From Chrysogorgia sp. JL179-B06 (taxonomy: Eukaryota > Cnidaria > Anthozoa > Scleralcyonacea > Chrysogorgiidae): 64,000 bases of DNA. A program made the position numbers and the translations under genes. Location: positions 2,500,501-2,564,500 of the forward strand of contig JAYKKM010000250.1 of the NCBI GenBank assembly GCA_035772405.1, given 5' to 3'. The notes below the pieces were generated by a model that searched no databases, was not told the DNA's origin, and saw only the letters and a program-made list of their open reading frames with translations. Each line of letters opens with the position of its first letter. The first letter of the stretch is position 1. Positions 43,805-52,761 of the stretch are shown here, in pieces.

Positions 43805-44091
43805 CCAAAAGTATATGATCTGCTTTCAGGGATGCGATATCAATTTGTGGTTGAGTTGTGGTCTCTTCACAAGATATTAAATCTGCGATATCAGACAAGT
43901 CAGGAATGATTGCAGCACGACCAGTGAAATTCCACATTCTTGGGCCCAGTTCTTGAAATAAACGGTCATGACGCTTCCTTCCACGATACATGTTAATGTT
44001 GTCCATTAACAAAATAACTGGTGATGAATCAACACATCGTTCTGTGATGGAAGTCTTTAGTTGTTTCAAGCGGTGATCAAGAAAATTGATT
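43805..44091 (-). CDS. Transposase-candidate gene, exon 4 with MDNIN motif
   Basis: Acceptor TTTAG at 44,092, donor GGTAATT at 43,804. Ninety-five codons: a helix (FLDHRLKQLKTSITERC), a hydrophobic beta strand into an acidic residue (VILLMDNINMYRGRKRHDRL), then GPRMWNFTGRAAIIPDL and ETTTQPQID. A hydrophobic strand ending in Asp followed by Asn is the pattern around the second catalytic Asp of many RNase H-fold transposases. The RGRKRH stretch next to it could contact DNA. Confidence 0.6.
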
Positions 44092-44516
44092 CTAAATACA
44101 GATAACAGGACTGGAATCAGTAATTTTATCAGAAATTGATGCTGGCTCACTAATATACTGTAGCTACTGTAATTTATACAGTATATTAGTGAGGAGGAAT
44201 CTACAGTATATAGTATTTTTAAAATACATGCAACCAACTAAATTGCAATGCCTCATATACATTTTTAGTATTTTACTTAACTATCAAGCACAACGACCGA
44301 CTGTACTTGTCAGGCATGGACAATGATTGGTTAAATTATTTATTTTCATGTAATGGTTGACCATCATGCTCAAGAGCCTTCCATTGATATTTTAAGTAAA
44401 ATCGTAAGAGTAAAACATAAAAGTAGGAAGCGTTAATTCAATGGATAGGCAATATTTTACCGTGAATAAACAGAGTATAATCAAATACATGTCATGTATT
44501 ACATTACTGTACGTAC

Positions 44517-44697
44517 ACGGTATCCCAATGTGGAGTTAAACCAATCTTGTGCAACATATTCACAAATTGTTTTCCTGCTCCATACGTGATGCATAGTAAA
44601 CCAAACACCAAGCGAACATCATTGCTAAACGTCTGATTGTGAACGCTAAGAAGTAATGCCAATGCATTGACGCCACACTTCATTTCATGTTTTTGTT
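44517..44697 (-). CDS. Transposase-candidate gene, exon 3
   Basis: Acceptor CACAG, donor GTACGT. Sixty codons: EMKCGVNALALLLSVHNQTF and VRLVFGLLCITYGAGKQF, amphipathic helices ending LTPHWDTV. Codon phase matches exons 2 and 4. Confidence 0.6.
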
Positions 44698-44995
44698 CTG
44701 TGAGGGGGTTGGTGGGGGAGGGGTACTCAGGATTAAATTCTTGACTTGCACCTACTGGAGGTGACAGTCAAAGAATGGTATTACCAATTGGAGGGTGAAT
44801 ATTGGGAGGGAAATGTCAAAAAATAGCATGTTCTTTAAAATGGATACCCATATACCCATACAGATCTATCATATGACCTGATTATTATTAATTAATATAT
44901 AATCTCCAGTTATAATCCCATGTTATATAATAATATTAATTCATCTATAATCATATCATTTTCAAATTTCAATAATATATATAACCTTGCTGAGC

Positions 44996-45066
44996 TTGCT
45001 CATGATGTCCAATAAATGCAGCTGCTTCACTTTCTACACCAGCTTCAGAATCTTCAACAGGTGAAT
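44996..45066 (-). CDS. Transposase-candidate gene, exon 2
   Basis: Acceptor AAAG at 45,067, donor GTTATA at 44,995. A short acidic segment (DSPVEDSEAGVESEAAAFIG). Phase matches both neighbours. Likely disordered. Confidence 0.5.
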
Positions 45067-45452
45067 CTTTATCAAGACGAAACTTATATTAAATTTAACT
45101 TTTGTTTTAATATGATCAAGTCAGCTCAAGTTCTGACATATTCTGGAACTGGAAGCAAAATAAACAACAATCGAGCATTGTTCTGATAAAGTTCTGCTTG
45201 TAAATACTGCTTTTTTACCACAAAATTTATATTTCCTAGTTATCAAACTGCATGGTTACAGCAAATAATATTTTCAACACAATAAATGTCGTAAAATATA
45301 GTTAAATATTTCGTGTGTACCAGCGAACAATATAAATTTGTTCCATCAATGACATTAAAATGCCACGTAGTGTAGGAAGCTTGAATATTTATATTTCTTA
45401 TACAGCTGGCGGCCAAATTTAAATATTTATAAATCCATATATTTGCATTTAC

Positions 45453-45495
45453 CTGTAACAGTTATTCTTTTAAAAGACTCATCAATATCATCCAT
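45453..45495 (-). CDS. Transposase-candidate gene, exon 1
   Basis: MDDIDESFKRITVT followed by a CAG/GTAAAT donor at 45,452. The same frame stays open upstream to 45,621, but that part overlaps the triple 20-bp repeat, so I prefer the ATG at 45,495. It lies about 180 bp inside the right TIR. Confidence 0.5.
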
Positions 45496-45564
45496 TTTTC
45501 GAGACCAAAAGCCAAAACTGCTTCTCAATGGCGTTTGTAACTTTGTGAGTCGCTCCTTTATAGT

Positions 45565-45620
45565 CCGCTCCAGAAATCGACAGCCGCTCCAGAAATCGAC
45601 AGCCGCTCCAGAAATCGACA
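45565..45620 (-). repeat. Triple subterminal repeat next to the right TIR
   Basis: CGCTCCAGAAATCGACAGC is repeated three times in tandem (about 19-20 bp each), 55-110 bp inside the right TIR. Such subterminal direct repeats often serve as transposase binding sites. There is no obvious counterpart at the left end. Confidence 0.8.
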
Positions 45621-45676
45621 CGGTTTCTGCGAGGCGCTACACATTATTTATTAGCACGTCCACGCAAAGCCCGCGC

Positions 45677-45707
45677 AACGTCATACAAGCGCCGAGGGAC
45701 GAGGCTG
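45677..45707 (-). repeat. Right TIR of the 16.3-kb transposon
   Basis: 31 bp, a perfect reverse complement of 29,382-29,412, followed directly by the target duplication ACAACTGTT at 45,708-45,716. Confidence 0.95.
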
Positions 45708-45716
45708 ACAACTGTT

Positions 45717-45953
45717 ATTGTGAGTGGAAGATCTGCTGTCGTGAAAGGCGCTAGCTAGGCTACAAAGTCATTCGCACAGGCTGTTAAGAAAGCGATAACG
45801 AAGATGGGTCCATGGGCTGTTGGGTTGGCTAACTAAGTTTACAACGCGTTGACGTTAGGTGCAAAGGGTCTCGCGTGGTTGGCTCAAAATCTGTGGGTAC
45901 TTGCGGTGGTGTTCGCGTGGTTTGCGTACGACTATTACAAACAAAAACGGTAG
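45717..45953 (+). pseudogene. Polinton-like membrane protein, part 4
   Basis: Across the transposon the frame of part 3 continues after one copy of the 9-bp duplication: VSGRSAVVKGA, then an in-frame TAG at about 45,757, QAVKKAITKMGPWAVGLAN, another stop, and finally a C-terminal membrane helix (NLWVLAVVFAWFAYDYY) with a basic tail KQKR and stop. Two internal stops show the gene is dead. The protein was probably a virion or host-membrane component; the function is unknown. Confidence 0.6.
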
Positions 45954-45960
45954 TAACAAA

Positions 45961-47206
45961 ATGTGTGTAAAGTATATGAACGTCACAGCAGCGGAATTGT
46001 CTCCCGGTTTTAGACGAGCACAAATGGGGGCTATAAAAGGGACAAGAACGCAGCATGTCATCACTCTAAACCCTAATAAAGTTAGCCCCGGTGAGGAACT
46101 TTACTGACATTGATGTACCGAAGCTTAAGGGTAGTAGCTGTTTAGTGCCTGGATCATTGGGTTTGTTATTCGACTTTAATAACGCGAACGACAAGAGTTG
46201 GTTCTTGAACAATGTGAGTAAGCTACTTTGTGAGAGGATTGTTGTGAAACTAGCTGGGGAAACTGTGTATGACAACACTGGGGAGAGCTACATTGGTGTT
46301 TATCGTGACCTTTGGAAGAGCATCAGTAATGATCGATTATGGTATTGGTGGTGAGAACTCGAGAAAGCTAGTTTCTAAGGACGACAGTGGTGCGACGAGT
46401 GGAGACGTCGTTAAGGTTAGTGATGCATTGATGTTTAGTGTTCACGGAACGAAACAGCGGATTAAGCTTGGCAAGATCATGGACGATCATGGGTTGTACG
46501 CCCCTTTTAGTATGAACAACAAGTTGCAACACGTGATTACACTTCCAAAGGCTACAGACATAATGGTGGCATAATCCAATGAAAGTGTGGGTGGATATAC
46601 CCTGGAGAACCTTGAGTTGGGTACGAAACGATTGATAATCAGGAGCTCTCTGATGAAATAACGTCATTGTACGCAAGTGGTAGGAGTTTGTCATACGAAC
46701 ACGTTACGTTGATGAAGCTGAGTGAGTGGGACAAAGGCACAACCATTGTGAACGAGAACATTAATCTACCGAGAAAAAGTATGAAGGCAATTGTGTTGTT
46801 ATTCACGAACGAGACACGAACGGACAGCGAGGAGTTCCTTTACCCGAATATTGAAAGTGTTAGAGTCACAATCGAGGGTGTGCCAAATAGCGTGTACTCA
46901 CAGGGCATCCCAAAGTCAAAGTTTTACGCAGAAGCGAAACGGCTGTTTGGGTTTGGCGAAGAGCACGCTCAGTTCATAACCATACGAAAGTTCTACAAGG
47001 ACTGCTTTGCGTTGGTCATCGACTTGAGAAGTGTTCAAGATAACCACAACGTCGCTACTGGCAAAAAGATCGTAAACACACAATCCGGTGTGCTTCTTGA
47101 AATCACTAAGAAAGCGACGACCGCTAACGTTATGTGCAGGGTGTTTTTGATGAGTGATGGGTTGGTCAACTTTATGAACAACAGTTTACAATCAATCCAG
47201 TATTAG
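45961..47206 (+). pseudogene. Capsid-like (candidate major virion) protein, frameshifted
   Basis: Four blocks in changing frames: 45,961-46,107, 46,091-46,330, 46,330-46,574 and 46,620-47,206. Together they span about 415 codons, rich in beta-strand-type and Asn/Gly/Ser composition, with no membrane segment. The stop TAG at 47,204 abuts the packaging ATPase frame. A large beta-rich ORF directly before the ATPase in a Polinton-like block is the expected place for a major capsid protein. However, 415 codons is shorter than typical Polinton double jelly-roll capsids, so it may be a different virion protein. At least three frameshifts make it non-functional. Confidence 0.5.
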
Positions 47207-47806
47207 GTGGACGCACCGTTTAATATGCTAATTGTTGGAATGACAGCTTGTGGCAAGACACACTACCTTCTTGACACACTGGAATCTGAGTATCGCGGTA
47301 AATTTGATCATGTCGTGTTGATTTGCCCCACTTTCAAGTGGAACAAAGCGTACCGAGATTGGAAATACATACACGACCCGGATGTGTTAGCGATAGACTG
47401 TGCACAAGACAATGTCGATGGTGTTCTCAAGTACGCGACCGAAGCTTTTAAAGGCATTAACACCCTGATTGTATTGGACGATTGTGCAAGTTCTCAAGAC
47501 GTCAAGAACAGGACTAGCCAGTTAGTTAACTTAGCTTTTAGCGCGCGACACTTTGGATTGTCCACCGTTGTCATCACACAACAACTGACTTCAATCGCTA
47601 AACCGTACAGAGAGAATATTAGTAAACTCGTCTGTTTCTATTGCCCGAGTAAAAACGATATGAAAGTTGTTATGGACACGTTTATTGGAGACATTAGTAA
47701 AGACGAAGCGGTGGCGGTTGTGAACATACTAAAGAGTAGTAAGTACGCGAGACTTGAGATTACATTAAGACATCCATACGATCATAAAGTTGTTGTTCCG
47801 CAATAA
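47207..47806 (+). CDS. FtsK/HerA-type (A32-like) DNA-packaging ATPase
   Basis: About 199 codons. Walker A VGMTACGKT (residues 10-18), Walker B NTLIVLDDC (85-93), sensor-like VVITQQL (121-127). This small ATPase drives genome packaging in Polintons, virophages and related dsDNA viruses. The frame is open from 47,207 (GTG after the capsid-like stop), and the first ATG is at 47,225, just before the Walker A strand, so the N-terminal Met may have been lost or the start is at 47,225. It is the best-preserved gene of copy 2. The size fits A32-like ATPases. Confidence 0.8.
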   Translation: MDAPFNMLIVGMTACGKTHYLLDTLESEYRGKFDHVVLICPTFKWNKAYRDWKYIHDPDVLAIDCAQDNVDGVLKYATEAFKGINTLIVLDDCASSQDVKNRTSQLVNLAFSARHFGLSTVVITQQLTSIAKPYRENISKLVCFYCPSKNDMKVVMDTFIGDISKDEAVAVVNILKSSKYARLEITLRHPYDHKVVVPQ

Positions 47807-47829
47807 AATATGTGCTATGGTAATAACTA

Positions 47830-48276
47830 ATGGTGAAACGCAAAAACGATGAGAACCCCACGATTGAAGAATTAGTTGAGGAACCCCAAACCGCTGGTGA
47901 TGAGACTGCCGCTAGCGCTGTGACGGACGACATTGACGTTAAAAGAGCTGAACTAATAAGGTTGTCTGCTGATGGTGAGATAAGTCAATCAGAAGCGTAT
48001 ATCAAAAAAGCGTCTGCAAAGGTCATCAATAAGATATACTGTCAGTACGAGTTGAAAAGAATGGAAAACGCTTTTCTCACTGATTTGTTCATCAGTAAGT
48101 TCTCAAGCTTATTGGGTGGGTTAAACGCTATCGAGAACCCCGACGAACTAAACGATGAGCTACAAAAAGACCCATTATTAAAAAAAGACGTCGAGAGCGT
48201 CATTGCGATTGTAACGACGTACGTACCTTTCTTGGGTTTATTGTCAGGTGGAATCACAACGTCGAAACATGTGTGA
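47830..48276 (+). CDS. Hypothetical Polinton-like protein with C-terminal hydrophobic helix
   Basis: 148 codons from ATG 47,830, 24 bp after the ATPase stop. Acidic Ala/Thr/Glu-rich N-terminus (1-45), amphipathic helices (50-120), then a hydrophobic segment VIAIVTTYVPFLGLLSGG (123-141). The sequence after the stop (48,277-48,420) still looks coding-like in places. It resembles in layout the small membrane protein of copy 1 (4544-4975), though I cannot show homology. Function unknown. Confidence 0.55.
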   Translation: MVKRKNDENPTIEELVEEPQTAGDETAASAVTDDIDVKRAELIRLSADGEISQSEAYIKKASAKVINKIYCQYELKRMENAFLTDLFISKFSSLLGGLNAIENPDELNDELQKDPLLKKDVESVIAIVTTYVPFLGLLSGGITTSKHV

Positions 48277-48560
48277 GATTATTACTCTAGAAAGGACACG
48301 ACAGAGGGTGCTGAAAGTTCGCGCTACCCGTTAGCCGAAATTATTTCCACGGCGAATGGACTCGTTGAAGCGACATTGATGCTACCGCCCGGTTTGATAG
48401 ACCTTAACTCTAATCGCGAAACCAAACGTAGAGTTTGTTGTAATTACCACTAGACTGTGAGTTTAGTGTTTTTTTTTCGCGTGTGAAATTTGTGAAACAC
48501 GAAGTGACATCGCCGATGTCACATCGGTGATGATAACGATGTGCTCTTGAAGTGCGGTTG

Positions 48561-48838
48561 AGTAGTATAGCACTTGGGGGTACCGGCACAATTTCGTGAT
48601 TTGTAAGATGGCACAAGACCAACCCCACGTTGAGCTGTAGGTTTAGTGTGGCGATAGACTGAGTGCTCCAAATTCGCGAGACCGTCCGTCGAAACAGTAA
48701 ATGAAGCGACATCAATAACATCAGCTGGCGACCTAAGACGGTGTAGTCCCAAATTTGTAGAAATGGTGTAAACCAGCCACTCAGCTGGGCTCGGCGGAAC
48801 GTGGGGTTGGTCTTGTACCCCCAAGTGCTATACTACTC
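48561..48838. repeat. Inverted repeat at the right limit of Polinton-like copy 2
   Basis: AGTAGTATAGCACTTGGGGG...CAAGACCAACCCCACG is mirrored by CGTGGGGTTGGTCTTG...CCCCCAAGTGCTATACTACT. The arms are partly interrupted by short non-matching stretches. It could be a MITE that marks where the element was truncated. Confidence 0.75.
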
Positions 48839-48844
48839 CAGCCT

Positions 48845-48940
48845 TTCTGTCTATTGTTAGTATGTTTTTGCATGTTTCAATGTATGTTTTGTATGTTCCT
48901 CTGGCAAAGCTTAATAAACTATAAACTATATATATTATAT
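48845..48940 (+). mobile_element. LINE 3' tail scrap
   Basis: GGCAAAGCTTAATAAACTATAAACTA matches the 3' end style of the LINE at 28.9 kb (GAAGCTTAATAAACCATAAACC); its core is AAGCTTAATAAAC. A TATATA-rich run follows. Confidence 0.6.
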
Positions 48941-49190
48941 ATATATTTATATAACAAAAATTATTTATACAAAAAACAAAAATCAATATCAGGAAATGCA
49001 TGCATTACTTCATATTTGAAGTACATACACAGAGAGCGAGTGCCATTTTATTTAGCAGGTCCACAGCATGTTTGATAATACTAATTTTTTTATCATAAAC
49101 TGAATACATTATACTTTGTAGGCGTGTGAAGAAAAGCGATCTTTTGGGCATTGCAAACACAAAGGTCAGACTGATGGCGAGAGGTTGTTG
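48941..49190. other. No recognisable feature
   Basis: AT-rich sequence without a supported gene. Confidence 0.3.
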
Positions 49191-49245
49191 AAATCAGACA
49201 GACAAAGACAAACGGACAGACAGGCAGACAGACAGACAAAGACAG
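49191..49245. repeat. (CAGA)n tract, left piece
   Basis: GACAGACAAAGACAAACGGA and GACAGACAGGCAGACAGACA form a degenerate CAGA/CAAA repeat directly abutting the 3' end of the minus-strand LINE (GATTGATTCACTTTTATTTA). The same repeat type borders the LINE's other end at 63.39 kb. Confidence 0.9.
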
Positions 49246-49892
49246 ATTGATTGATTCACTTTTATTTAAAAAAATACGGTAGTTTCATAAGTTATAACGA
49301 ACTTCTTTACGTGAAAGCCGTATTAAATTACCAACTAATTAAATAGATAATTTAAAATTCAGTATACAATAATAAAAATATTTTGACCTTATGAGATTGA
49401 AACGGAAGCTTTAGAGCCCATTAACAACTTATTTTTAAATATTATTTTAGGTTTTGCAGTTTTTAAATCCAGGCGAAGAAAATTCCAATTTTTTCCTCCC
49501 CTGTATAAAAATGACGTTTTATATATAATATTCTGTTTTTTGAATATAACTCATAACTTAACGGCATTTCTCTTACACGAGATTTGTATGGGTTATCTTC
49601 AGAGTTCAATGAGAATAGATCTCTGAGATATTTTGGAACTCTACAATTAATCGTATCGTACATTAAGGTGCTAAGCCTCTTATCTCTTCTCAAAGCTAAA
49701 TTATCCCAATTTAGTCGTTCTGCTCATGTCATAGCCTTGAAAAGTAATTATTCGGGCCGCATTGGATTTTGCTGGCAAGCCCTTTGTTTAAACACAGATC
49801 ATCACAGTAGTCAAAGACAGGCTGTATCAGGGCATTATACATCATTTTTAATATATCTAATGCGACATAATCACGAGCCTGCCTTAGACCAC
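49246..49892 (-). pseudogene. Dispersed minus-strand LINE: C-terminal part and 3' end
   Basis: Read on the minus strand: QARDYVALDILKMMYNALIQ, PVFDYCDD, then after frame damage RRDKRLSTLMYDTINCRVPK and HFYTGEEK, and a tail AAATAAAAGTGAATCAATCAATC. It continues the RT fragment at 52,944-53,258 exactly at the BEL insertion site. Confidence 0.85.
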
Positions 49893-50064
49893 TGAGGCGT
49901 ACTTTGGATGTCCCACCCCTCCCCCGTGTTAGAATTGTTTAGTCACGTGACAGAGAGCACGAGTTTTTGGTAGATTATCGAAGGGAGTAAGAAAGATATT
50001 AAATAAAACAATTAAGCGATTAAACCAAGGAGATTTATTGTGTTTCGAGAGCAACTTCGGAACA
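49893..50064 (+). repeat. BEL left LTR
   Basis: 172 bp. It differs from the right LTR (178 bp) by small indels (AGTAAGAAAGATATT versus AGTGAGATATT; the right copy repeats GATTTATTGTG). It contains ATTAAATAAAACAATTAAGC, with AATAAA as a possible polyadenylation signal. Confidence 0.92.
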
Positions 50065-50171
50065 TAGTGGTGCCGTGACCAGGATCTTAAACAAGAAACA
50101 TTAGAATTATATAAAAACAACGCGCTGTGTCGTCGATAAAACGTAAACAACAAGCTCATCAATTGATCAAT

Positions 50172-50810
50172 ATGGATGACCCCGAACCAAACGAAGAAGA
50201 ATTACAATTGGAAGTCAAAATCAACAAAGAAATTGACAAACTAAAATACTATCTCGAAACGACCGATGAACTAATCAACGAAAAAGACCACAAAGAGATG
50301 GAGACGGTAAGAAATCGAACGACATCCATTCTTGATGAAATATACAACCTGGTGTCGCGTATGCAGCGGAACTAATCAACGAAAAAGACCACAAAGAGAT
50401 GGAGACGGTAAGAAATCGAACGACATCCATTCTTGATGAAATATACAACCTGGTGTCGCGTATGCAGGAAGTGAAAGTTGAGCTTGGCACTTACACAGCG
50501 AGAGCAATACGACAATGGAAGAAAAACGCAAAAGACAAGTACTTACCATGGATAGCGGAGATGAACAAATTGGAAGACGTTTTGGCCAAGGAAAAGAACG
50601 AAATCGCCAGCGAAGAAGAAAACAAGAAACGAGAAGCAAAGCGCGAGGAAGAACAACAACACCGAGAAGAAATTCGACACCAGGAAAGACAACTATGGCA
50701 AGAGAAACTCCAAGCAGAACTCGAGATGACCGAAAGGAAACTAGCGATGGAAAAAGCAGCGAAGCCACCCAAGCGAAACTCCCCAAACTAAATATAACAC
50801 CGTCCAAGCT
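50172..50810 (+). pseudogene. BEL gag-like coiled-coil protein, frame broken by tandem duplication
   Basis: An ATG at 50,172 opens MDDPEPNEEELQLEVKINKE, a charged coiled coil. A 101-bp tandem duplication (copies beginning 50,271 and 50,372) shifts the frame and creates a stop at 50,375. The next frame continues with KVELGTYTARAIRQWKKNAK and a very long Glu/Lys/Arg coiled coil (EEENKKREAKREEEQQHREE). No zinc knuckle is present, so the gag C-terminus is gone. Confidence 0.7.
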
Positions 50811-52090
50811 TTGAAAGACAACACATATGTTGACAATGTGATGAAGACAGGAAGTGACCTTTTGGATTTAGAGAAGTTCAAGCGCGAAGCCACAGAAATC
50901 CTAGAGAGTGCAAAACTTCCATTACACAAGTGGGAATCCAATGTCGAAGCCTTAGAGAGTTAAGGAATGCCAAACCCATCAAAGATCCTAGGATTGAAGT
51001 GGGACAAAAGGAAAGACGAGCTACTGATCGAAGTACCAGCCTTTAATGAAGAAATGCCAGTCACAAAGAGATCCATCATGAGTCATCTAGGAAAGATTTA
51101 CGACCCACTTGGAATAGCCTCACCGAGTATGACTAAAGGGAAGAGTATCTTTTAGAGAAGCCTATGATGAGAAGAAAGGTTGGAACATCGAAGTATCAAA
51201 GCCTCTGGAAAGGGATTGGCTCAGATGAACAAGATAATTAAGGAATGTGAGACTACCCAGAAGTGTCGCGAGTAACCTACAGAAGATCAAAGCTGTTCAT
51301 CTTCACATTTTTGCGGATGCCAGTAACCTTGCTTGCGCTACCGTAACAATTACGGTAATTGAACATGCCACTGGGACGGTGAAAGGTTTGCTTGCATCAA
51401 AAGCTAGAATCTCAAAGAGGAATACCTCAATGCCAAGATTAGAGTTGGTCAGTGGCCAAATGGCGGCTAATATGGCGAGAAATCTATGCTCAGCGTTGAA
51501 GAGATGGCCCATCGCTTCCGTAACCACATGGATGGATAGTTTGATGGCGCTCTATTGGATATCAAATCCTGGCAAATCATGGAAAGTATTCGTTGCGAAT
51601 AGAGTCCGGAAAATGGCATCCATCAGCAGCGAGGTCGGCATCGAGTGGAAGTATTGCCCAACAAAAGAAAACCTAGCAGATCTGGGAAGTAGAGGCGCAA
51701 GCATAGATCGAATGGAAAGCGGAGAATGGTTCACAGGTCCTGCTTGGCTATTAAACAAAGAAAAATGGCCAGAACAACCAAATGTCAAGTGCACCAAAGA
51801 TGCCTATCAGGAAAGCAACCCATTGAAAGAAACCATCCTTTATGTCAAAGAGACTGAACCAGACGAGTGGGATTCACTGTTACAAAGAAATTCACACTGG
51901 AAAACCCTTCGAGTAACAGCTTGGGTTTTGAGATTCAGAAATAACAGCCTGGCAACGAAGCGGGAAAAGAAGAGAGGCCCAATCGACACCAAGGTAGTAG
52001 TTTGCAGAACTACCTGGCGACTCAAGAGATTCACTGGACGTACAATTTGGCCAAGTCCCCTTGGTGGGGAGGAATGTATGAACGGTTAGT
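50810..52090 (+). pseudogene. BEL pol remnants: RT end, A17-like region, RNase H
   Basis: YVDNVMKTG and LEKFKREATEILESAKLPLH belong to the segment just after the BEL RT palm. [31 protein letters not shown] and LELVSGQMAANMARNL follow the Peptidase_A17/BEL pol pattern. LHIFADASNLACA (first Asp of RNase H), WMDSLMALYWI (second) and NLADLGSRG (third) give an RNase H domain. Breaks: stop near 50,961 and a frame change at 51,150-51,245. The upstream RT catalytic box is deleted. Confidence 0.8.
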
Positions 52091-52706
52091 TAAAGAGATC
52101 AAGAAAACATTTTACAAAACCTTGGGAAAAACACACCTGACGTTTCGCCAACTTGAAACAGTCGTCATGGACATCGAGCGACACCTGAATAACCGTCCAC
52201 TGACTTATGTCGAAAGCAACCATGGGGAGGAGCAGATTCTAACACCGAGCATTATCGTTTGGGTGACACAGAAGACGAGCCAAGTCAATTACAAAAAACG
52301 ACTCGAGATCGCGAGACAACATGCCTGGTCCAGATGGCGATCGGAGTATGTACATGGATTGATGGAATCCCACAGGATAAACAGAAACCGCTCTGAAGTG
52401 TCACAACTTGACGAAGTTGTTCTACTTATTGGAGAAGAAAAGAACCGAGGACGGTGGATGAAAGGCAAAGTCGTTAGATATGTTACAGGAAAAGATGGAG
52501 TCATTAGAGGAGTAATCCTACTACACAAAGGAAACTACATGGAACGGCCGATTCAACTGGTGTGCCCTTTAGAGATTAGAAGTACGACGAAAGAGGACCC
52601 ACATAACGCAAGTGAAGAAGTAGGAGTGGAGGCCACACCAGAGAAAAGGAAGACAGCGAAGGACGCTGAAGAAAAGATCAGACTATGTTTAAAAGACAAT
52701 GACTGA
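52002..52706 (+). pseudogene. BEL integrase C-terminal part
   Basis: IHWTYNLAKSPWWGGMYERL corresponds to the region containing the last catalytic Glu of BEL integrases. It is followed by FRQLETVVMDIERHLNNRPL, DEVVLLIGEEKNRGRWMKGK and a charged tail ending LKDND. The HHCC zinc domain and first two catalytic Asp are missing; the junction with the RNase H block lies near 52,000. Confidence 0.85.
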
Positions 52707-52761
52707 TAAGTTTGAACTCGTTCGGTTATAAAATTAAAATATTTTAATTTGTAAGGGAGGG

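Larger units (their letters stand above)
34882..45495 (-). pseudogene. Six-exon minus-strand gene, candidate transposase (whole gene)
   Basis: Exons (high to low): 45,495-45,453; 45,066-44,996; 44,697-44,517; 44,091-43,805; 43,028-41,081; 35,295-34,882. Every junction has GT/AG and every codon phase matches across it, which is strong evidence for one gene. The order is an acidic N-terminus, a Cys/His-poor helical region (KCGVNALALLLSVHN), a beta-strand plus MDNIN motif, an acidic linker, two to three ankyrin repeats, then a conserved helical domain ending [18 protein letters not shown] transposase with a long helical insertion before its last acidic residue would fit, with MDN as the second Asp and LDEYVE as a candidate Glu. 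This is inference. Defects are a stop/frameshift zone at 41,745-41,930 and one frameshift in exon 6. Confidence 0.65.
29382..45707. mobile_element. 16.3-kb TIR transposon encoding RecQ helicase and ankyrin/MDNIN protein
   Basis: Perfect 31-bp TIRs (starting CAGCCTCGTCCCTCGG) and a perfect 9-bp target duplication define the element. Two convergent genes fill it: a plus-strand zinc-finger/RecQ helicase gene (29.5-33.6 kb) and a minus-strand multi-exon gene (45.5-34.9 kb). Removing the internal LINE (about 4.9 kb) and fold-back (1.1 kb) leaves roughly 10 kb. The 9-bp duplication and cut-and-paste-like ends argue for a DDE-type DNA transposon. I recall helicase-carrying lineages of the Academ superfamily in animals and fungi, which would be the first comparison, but I cannot confirm membership from sequence alone. 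It inserted within a Polinton-like gene, so it is younger than that element. Confidence 0.9.
22020..48425 (+). mobile_element. Polinton/Maverick-like element, copy 2, multiply interrupted
   Basis: The plus-strand gene order is terminal region, unknown ORF, chromodomain integrase, membrane protein, capsid-like protein, packaging ATPase, small membrane protein. With the four insertions removed (23,566-24,732; 24,922-27,541; about 28,180-28,920; 29,382-45,707) the element itself is under 6 kb. That is short compared with the usual 15-20 kb for Polintons, and no DNA polymerase B or protease is seen. It is either truncated on the right or a non-autonomous derivative. No right terminal repeat is identifiable. 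Confidence 0.75.

Noticed and set aside
45859..46107. Independent small gene starting at 45,859
   Set aside because: The part before 45,961 is the frame-shadow of the membrane protein's C-terminus; the part after it is the start of the capsid-like gene.
50376..50807. Minus-strand Ser/Leu-rich membrane-like protein
   Set aside because: It is the antisense of the Glu/Lys/Arg coiled coil of the BEL gag-like gene.
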